Source: CAVPDG01 sp963702535
GTDB lineage: Bacteria > Chloroflexota > Anaerolineae > Anaerolineales > UBA4823
Direction of reading: 5' to 3'
Length of the DNA stretch: 64,000 nt
Assembly: GCA_963702535.1 (NCBI GenBank)
Contig: CAVPDG010000018.1
Location: 62,001 to 126,000, forward strand
Shown here: positions 58,534-64,000 of the stretch, in pieces
How positions within the stretch are numbered: the stretch's first letter is position 1
How the letters are laid out: each line of letters begins with the position of its first letter
Position numbers and translations under genes: made by a program
Notes under the pieces: model-generated
What the model was told of the DNA's origin: nothing
The model's input: the letters and a program-made list of their open reading frames with translations, nothing else
Databases searched by the model: none

Positions 58534-59923
58534 TTACTCGCCGAGCGCCTGCCGGATGGTCTGAGCGAGCTGGCGGGCGCGCTGCGGCGCATCTCCCAGG
58601 TACTGGTCGGCAACCAGCAGGTCGCGCAGGGCGGCAACGGAAAGCCAGCGCAAGATCTGCTCGTCGCGGCAGAGCAGCTCCGACGAGAGGATTTGGCTCT
58701 CCAGCCTGTACGGCGCTCCATGCCGCCAAAGAATGACCCCGCAGGCGCTCGTGCATCTCCTGGCGATCTGCGCCGAGGCGGCTGAGCGCCATGAGGACAC
58801 GCTCGGTGGCGGCGAAGGGGGCATACGCTTGCAGGTTACGCTGGACTGAAACCCGGTTGACCTGCAAGCCGCCGAGCACCCGGCTCGCCACCAGCAACAG
58901 CTCATCGGCGATTAAAAAGGCTTCTGGGAGCAGGCTGCGCCGGTTGGCTGAATCATCGAGCGTGCGTTCCAGCAGGGAGTGGGCGGCGTTATCCCAGGCA
59001 AGGCGAGGCATCTGCGCCAGGGCACGCGCCAGCGAATCGATCTTCTCCGCATGGATCGGGTTACGCTTGAAGGGCATGGCGGATGAGCCGACCTGCTTCT
59101 CTGAGAAAGGCTCGCTCCACTCGCCAACCGGCGGCGACTGGAGGAAACGCAGGTCGAAGGCAAATTTATAGAGGGAAGCGCCGAGCCCAGCCAGGGCGGA
59201 GAGCACCTGGTAATCCTGCTTGCGGGGATAGGTTTGGGTGGTGACGGGATAGAACGGCAGCCCCAGCACAGCAGACAGGCGCGTCTCGAACTGCGCCAGG
59301 TTCTCAACGCCCACCAGCTCGGCATAGGCAGCGCCCGTGCCGACAGCGCCTTTGAAACCTTTGCCGCGCAGGTGAGCGCGCGCCCGCCTGAGGTTTTCCC
59401 AATCGGTGAGCAAATCCTGGGCGTACTGCGCCAATCGGTAGCCCAGGGTAGAGGGCTCTGCCGGCTGGAGGTGGGTGAAAGCCATCAGGGGCAGATCTGC
59501 CTCTTGCTCGACCTTCTCCACCAGAATAAGCAGCAGGCGGCGCAGCCTTGAGATGACCAGGTCCAGCGACTGGCGCAGGCGGAGCGCATCGGCATTATCT
59601 TCGATATCCATCGAGGTCGCGCCGAGGTGCAAGGCGCCGCCGCCCAACGGGCACTGCTCGGCAAAAGCCTTGAGCTCTGCCATCAAGTCGTGGTGGATCT
59701 CAGCTTCGATCTGCAAGGAGCGGGAGATGTCCACGTCGGCTACATGGCGGCGCACATCTTCGACCTGCTCCGGCGTAAGCAGCCCGAATTCCGACTGCAC
59801 TTCAGCCAGGGCGAGCCAGATCTCACGCCACAAGCGGCGTTTCTGCACCTCGCTCCACAAGCGACGCATCTCTGCACTTCCGTAACGCCAGGTAAAGGGG
59901 GAGAGATATGTTTCGTAATCCAT
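58534..59923 (-). CDS. purB: Adenylosuccinate lyase (one frame change)
   Basis: The fumarase/aspartase-superfamily enzyme of about 463 residues acts twice in purine synthesis, on SAICAR and on adenylosuccinate. The signature loop is GSSAMPFKRNPIHAEKI, with TSMDIEDNADALRLRQSLDL and MAFTHLQPAEPSTLGYRLAQ upstream. The frame changes near 58690; the alternative frame gives ELLCRDEQILRWLSVAALRD and ends LAQTIRQALGE. The ATG at 59923 starts MDYETYLSPFTWRYG. It is the first gene of purB-purH-guaB. A TATAAT at 59949-59954 on this strand may be its promoter. Confidence 0.93.
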
Positions 59924-59948
59924 CGTGGGCGGTCCTCTGACAAAAGGT

Positions 59949-59977
59949 ATTATACTTAACAGACTTGTAATTGAATA
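59949..59977 (-). promoter_or_regulatory. Possible purine operon promoter
   Basis: A perfect TATAAT -10 on the minus strand lies at 59949-59954, about 26 bases before the purB start. The best -35 at normal spacing, TATTCA (59972-59977), is weak. Confidence 0.45.
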
Positions 59978-60024
59978 GTTGCCCTTAAGGGCTTCCCGGC
60001 GGTTTTCTGCTCCATGCTATACAG

Positions 60025-60030
60025 TATAAT
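60025..60030 (+). promoter_or_regulatory. Possible -10 box for the kinase operon
   Basis: TATAAT on the plus strand at 60025-60030 lies in the divergent gap between purB and the kinase. The -35 region is only T-rich (TTTTCT nearby), so this is tentative. The transcript would have a leader of about 130 bases. Confidence 0.4.
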
Positions 60031-60165
60031 TCAGCACAACTTGTAGAGCGTCTGCCCTACCAGTGATATTGTGGTTGCCAGACGCTAGCCAACAGGATTA
60101 TGAAACGCAAGCGTGTTTTTTAACCAGGCAACACGACCAGCAAGACAGGTAAGGGAGAACAAGCT

Positions 60166-62057
60166 CTGGAAACAGACCAAATCACCCAGAACCTGAACGA
60201 CGAAACGAGCCAGCTGAACAACCAGCAGCTCCAGCCGGGCGTAACTCTCCTAAACCGCTACCTGATCCAAAGCGTTGTCGGCGTGGGAGGGATGGGCGCG
60301 GTTTACCGCGCCCGGGACATGCATTTCCCGAACGTCGTCAAGCTAGTAGCCGTGAAGGAAATGGTCAACCAGGCGCGCGACGCGCTGGTGCGCAGCACCA
60401 TTGTGCGCAATTTCGAGCGAGAAGCAAACCTGCTGGCAACTCTGGAACACCCCGCCATCCCGCGCATCTATGATTATTTCACGCATAACGAACGGTCGTA
60501 CCTGATCCTGGAATTCGTCAACGGGAAAGACCTGGAAGCCATCCTGAGCGAGACTGAGGAGCTGCTCCCGCAGGAAAAGCTCATCCGCTGGGCAGTTGAG
60601 CTGTGCGACGTGCTGAGCTACTTGCACAACCACAAACCCGAGACAATCATCTTCCGGGATATGAAACCCTCCAACGTGATGATCGACCAGTTCAACCACG
60701 TGGTGCTGATCGATTTTGGCATTGCCAAGACCTTCCAGGGAGTACAGCGGGGGACGATGATCGGCACCGAGGGGTACTCGCCGCCAGAACAATACCGGGG
60801 CGAAGCCACGCCGCTGGCAGACATCTACGCCCTGGGCGCCACGCTGCACCACTTGCTCACGCGGCGCGATCCCCGGCTGGAGCCGCCGTTCTCATTTTCT
60901 GAGCGCCCGATCCGCGCCATCAATCCCAACTGCTCGGCGCAACTGGAGCAGGTGGTATTCAAAGCACTGCAGTACTCTCCGGCAGACCGCTACCAGAGCG
61001 CGGCAGAGATGAAAGACGCCCTGATGGCAATCGCGAAACAGTCTGGCGTGCTGGTGGAGCCGCCGACAGCCAAGCCACATAGCGATCAAGCGCCCCAGGA
61101 GATCAAGCCGGTATGGCAATTCGCCTGCGAGGACGAGATCCGCGGTCCGGCAACTTACTGCAACGGCGCCCTGTTTGTGGGCTCCTACGACAACAACCTG
61201 TACGCCCTGGATGCCGATACGGGGCAGTTCATCTGGAAGTACCCCACCGACGGCGGAATCGTCAGCAAGCCGGCGGTTTACGAAAACTGCGTTTACTTCG
61301 GATCGGAAGACAAGCGCCTGCACGTCATCTCCGCCCGGCATGGCAAGATCACCTGGTCTTACTACACCGAGGTCCGGTGCGCTCATCACCCCACATCGCC
61401 GAGGGTCATGTTTTCATCGGCTCCGACGATGCGCGGCTGCACGCCGTCAATACGATGAGCGGGCGGCGCGCCTGGACGATGGATACCGGCGCACCGATCC
61501 GCTCCACACCCACCGTCTCTCATGACCTGGTCTACTTCGGCACCGAGGGCGGGGAACTCTACTGCGTGGATTTCCGCAGTACGATCAAATGGCGGTTCAA
61601 AGCCAAGCGGGCGATCACATCCTCACCGGTGATCTCTCAGGGGATCGTTTACTTCGGATCGATCGATTCGACCCTCTACGCCCTGGATGCCAAGACCGGT
61701 TGGGTGATCTGGCGCTTCCGGCTGGGAAAACCCTCCATCTCAACACCCTGCCTGGTGGACGACCTGATCTTCACCGGCGCCGCAGACGGCATCATTTATT
61801 GCATCGACTCCAAGACATCCAAAGAAGTCTGGCGCTTCAGCACCGAACACCAGGTGACCGGCTCGCCGATCCTGCACAACGACGCGCTGTACTGTGGCTC
61901 GGTGGACGGCTACCTTTACTGCCTGGAATACCGCACAGGTAGGCTGCGCTGGAAATTCCGCACCGAAGGAAAGATCACCAGCACCCCTGTGGCTCACGAG
62001 GACCTGATCTACATCGGGTCGACAGATCACCGGATTTATGCCTTGATGGCTTCTTAG
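60166..62057 (+). CDS. Ser/Thr protein kinase with C-terminal PQQ-type beta-propeller (one frame change)
   Basis: About 630 residues. The kinase domain has VVGVGGMGAVYRARD, VAVKEM, catalytic loop FRDMKPSNVMI (Phe for the usual His, Asp kept), IDFGIAK and GYSPPEQYRGE. A short linker leads straight into about seven PQQ/WD-like repeats (LFVGSYDNNLYALDADTGQF, VYFGSIDSTLYALDAKTGWV). No transmembrane helix is seen between them, so both parts should be cytoplasmic. The frame changes near 61372 inside the propeller. The frame is open upstream to the stop at 60121 with no ATG, GTG or TTG; CTG at 60166, 7 bases after GGGAGA, is the best start. It is followed by a PP2C phosphatase and a DnaJ-VWA gene. 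Confidence 0.85.
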
Positions 62058-62105
62058 GCAAACCTTGACCAGACACCCGCCCACGTGGAAGGGGAGGAAG
62101 CATTT

Positions 62106-63000
62106 GTGAAGAAGTTTTTGGACACGCTCTTCGGCCAGAAGACTGACCAACAGGAATTAGACATACCCACCAGACCGCTGCCACAGGAGCCTACGCTGGT
62201 GACATCCAAGAAGGAACATCTCGAGCCGCCACAGCTGATCGTGGGTTGTGCGCAATCCGTGGGCCGGCAACGCGACCACAATGAAGATGCCCTGTTCACG
62301 TTGACTACAACGCTGACGAGCGACTATGGAAACGTTCCGTTCGGGTCTGTATATCGTCGCCGACGGCATGGGTGGGCACCAACACGGCGAGGTAGCCAGC
62401 GGGATTGCCATCCGAGTGCTTGCGGGGCTGGTGGTGCGCAAGCTATATACCACGCTCTTGAGCCTGAAGCACTCCCCACCCGAGCAATCCTTGCTGGAGA
62501 TCATGCAAGAAGGGGTGATGGAGGCGCACCGGACGATCACGCGGCAGGCGCCGGGGAGCGGAACGACCTTGACTGCGATTCTCATCCTGGGAAACCAGAT
62601 GACGCTGGCGCATGTCGGAGATAGCCGCGCCTACTCGATCAGCGGGAATGGATCGATGGAGGCGCTGACGCGCGATCATACGCTGGTCAAGCGACTGGTA
62701 GAGCTGGGGCGCATTACAACGGATGAGGCAGCGGTGCATCCGCAGAAGAACGTGCTCTACCGCGCCCTGGGACAGGGTGAGCCTTTTGACCCCGATCTGA
62801 ATACCATGCAGCTCCCGGATGGCGGATACCTGCTGATCTGCTCGGATGGATTGTGGGGCGTTGTGCCAGAAGAAGAGATCCACCGGCTGGTGCTGGAGGC
62901 TGAAGCCCCAGAAGTCGCCTGCATGCGGCTGGTCGAGGCGGCAAACGAGGCGGGGGGACCGGATAACATTACAGCTATCCTGGTGAGACTGCCTGGCTGA
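62106..63000 (+). CDS. PP2C-type Ser/Thr protein phosphatase (one frame change)
   Basis: About 298 residues of a PPM/PP2C phosphatase. An N-terminal 50-residue polar extension precedes the core motifs: RQRDHNEDALF, GLYIVADGMGGHQHGEVASG (metal-binding Asp-Gly), LAHVGDSRAYSISG, LLICSDGLWGVV and GGPDNITAILV. The frame changes near 62330, just before the DGMGG motif. GTG at 62106 is preferred because GGGGAGG lies at 62091-62097; an in-frame GTG at 62085 is possible. It starts 48 bp after the kinase stop and ends 8 bp before the DnaJ-VWA gene, so it probably reverses the phosphorylation made by that kinase. Confidence 0.9.
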
Positions 63001-63008
63001 CGAACCTG

Positions 63009-64000
63009 ATGGAAAATCCCCTGGATTATTACGCCATCCTCGGTCTGGAGCGGGAGGCGACGCCCGAAGACATCCGGCGCGCCTACCACCGCAAGGCGCG
63101 CAAGCTCCATCCGGATGTCAACCAGGAGACCGGGGCGACAGAGATCTTCCTGCAGATACAACAGGCGTACGAAGTACTCACCGATCCGACAACGCGGGCG
63201 GCATACGACCAAACCCTGCCACCCCCGCCCAGCGCAGCGCCGCTGGTAGAGCTTTCGACGATCTACAGCCGTCCAAGCCTGATGCGGTTGAGCGAGCCGC
63301 AACTGGTCTACGTGCTCATTGAGCTGGCGGCGCCGGACAACGCCCAAACCGGACCCAGCCTGCCTTTGAACGTCTGCCTGGTGATCGATCGCTCCACCTC
63401 CATGCAGGGCGAACGCATGGATATGGTCAAAAGCACAGCGATCGAGCTGGTACGCCAGATCCGACCCGATGACAGCCTGTCCATCGTTGCTTTTAGCGAC
63501 AGGGCAGAGACCCTGGTATCCGCCGGGCAACGCTTGAGCCGCAGCGCCATCGAAGAGCAGATCAAACACATTACGACCGGCGGCGGGACGGAGATCTATC
63601 ACGGGCTGGAATCCGGTTATTTGGAAGTGCGCAGCAAGGCAAACCGGAACAGCGTCAACCATATTATCCTGATCACCGATGGCAGGACTTACGGAGATGA
63701 AGAGAAGTGCCTGCAGATCGCGCAGCAGGCAGCCACCTACGGGATCGGCATCAGCAGCCTGGGTATTGGCAACGAATGGAACGATGTGTTCCTGGATAGC
63801 CTGGCTACCCGGACGGGCGGCAGCAGCGTGTACGTCTCCCATGCAGGTGATATCAAGCAGTTCCTGTGGCAAAAATTCAGCGGGCTGGGGCGGGTGTATG
63901 CGGAAAGAGTAAGCCTGGAGTTGTTCTTCAACCCGGGCATCGAGCTCACATATGCCTTCCGGCTGTCACCCGAGGTGAGCCTGCTGCAGAACTTTTCTCC
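63009..64000 (+). CDS. DnaJ-domain/VWA-domain fusion protein, cut by window end
   Basis: The visible 330 residues begin with a J domain (DYYAILGLEREATPEDIRRA, the HPD motif in KLHPDVNQ, QAYEVLTDPTTRAAYDQ). After a short Pro-rich linker comes a von Willebrand A domain with an intact metal site: LVIDRSTSMQGERM, TTGGGTEIYHGLE and ILITDGRTYGDE. More beta-sheet-like sequence follows (VSLELFFNPGIELTYAFRLS) and runs off the window. No stop is reached. J domains stimulate Hsp70 ATPases, while VWA domains bind partners through a metal. The gene lies 8 bp after the phosphatase stop, forming a kinase-phosphatase-VWA triad. Confidence 0.88.
   Translation, partial: MENPLDYYAILGLEREATPEDIRRAYHRKARKLHPDVNQETGATEIFLQIQQAYEVLTDPTTRAAYDQTLPPPPSAAPLVELSTIYSRPSLMRLSEPQLVYVLIELAAPDNAQTGPSLPLNVCLVIDRSTSMQGERMDMVKSTAIELVRQIRPDDSLSIVAFSDRAETLVSAGQRLSRSAIEEQIKHITTGGGTEIYHGLESGYLEVRSKANRNSVNHIILITDGRTYGDEEKCLQIAQQAATYGIGISSLGIGNEWNDVFLDSLATRTGGSSVYVSHAGDIKQFLWQKFSGLGRVYAERVSLELFFNPGIELTYAFRLSPEVSLLQNFS

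Noticed and set aside
1..64000. tRNA, rRNA and CRISPR arrays
   Set aside because: I looked for cloverleaf-like ends, rRNA-like blocks and regularly spaced short repeats by eye and saw none; small RNAs could be missed.

Overview
This 64 kb window is bacterial chromosome, GC-rich by eye, with short intergenic gaps and mostly operonic genes. The gene content is typical of Chloroflexota, most likely an Anaerolineae-like lineage: Ser/Thr kinases fused to beta-propellers, RbsA/RbsC and Liv transporters with Ala/Pro/Thr-rich lipoprotein linkers, a bacterial alpha-2-macroglobulin, an ECF sigma/RskA pair and an amidohydrolase-CYTH fusion. That assignment is an inference; the window has no rRNA. Many genes are interrupted by single-base frame changes while protein similarity continues on both sides. 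At least one (a run of five G at 23338-23342) is a homopolymer, so most look like sequence errors. I therefore annotate such genes as one CDS and note where the frame changes. A few breaks look real: a transposase, an internally deleted phosphatase remnant and a nonsense codon ending the tandem binding protein.

Layout, left half. 63-10773 is a sugar/polyol catabolic block: an epimerase, a ribose-type ABC transporter (ATPase, two permeases, lipoprotein binding protein), three more TIM-barrel isomerase-like proteins, IolB and a UlaG-like lactonase; myo-inositol or a related polyol/uronate is the likely substrate. 10893-20173 is a molybdenum-hydroxylase block: FAD subunit, 2Fe-2S subunit and a molybdopterin subunit split into two genes, followed by a MoxR AAA+ ATPase, a VWA protein (CoxD/CoxE-like maturation pair), a molybdopterin-binding protein, a cyclophilin-like protein and a LarA-family protein. 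20174-20874 is without a recognisable gene. 20875-24109 holds a broken FGGY kinase, a phosphotriesterase-like hydrolase and a DUF1269 protein, closed by a perfect 26-bp hairpin terminator.

Middle. 24218-29293 has two convergent genes that both end in TolB/PD40 propellers: an anchored protein with calcium-binding thrombospondin-3 repeats and a transmembrane Ser/Thr kinase. Between them is a phosphatase remnant. gyrB and a membrane protein follow on the minus strand, then a degraded IS with inverted ends and a flanking direct repeat. Immediately beyond is the branched-chain-amino-acid-type ABC operon (34418-41358), whose binding protein is an in-frame tandem duplication of the whole ligand-binding domain.

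Right half. CinA, the amidohydrolase-CYTH fusion, an ECF sigma factor with its anti-sigma, an inositol-monophosphatase-family enzyme, a very large alpha-2-macroglobulin lipoprotein, an aldo/keto reductase, a GyrI-like protein and a CoA-binding protein lead to the minus-strand purine operon purB-purH-guaB. Divergent from it is a Ser/Thr kinase with PQQ-type propeller, a PP2C phosphatase and a DnaJ-VWA fusion cut by the window end. This last module is the best candidate for an under-described system, along with the tandem binding protein and the split molybdenum hydroxylase with its maturation genes.
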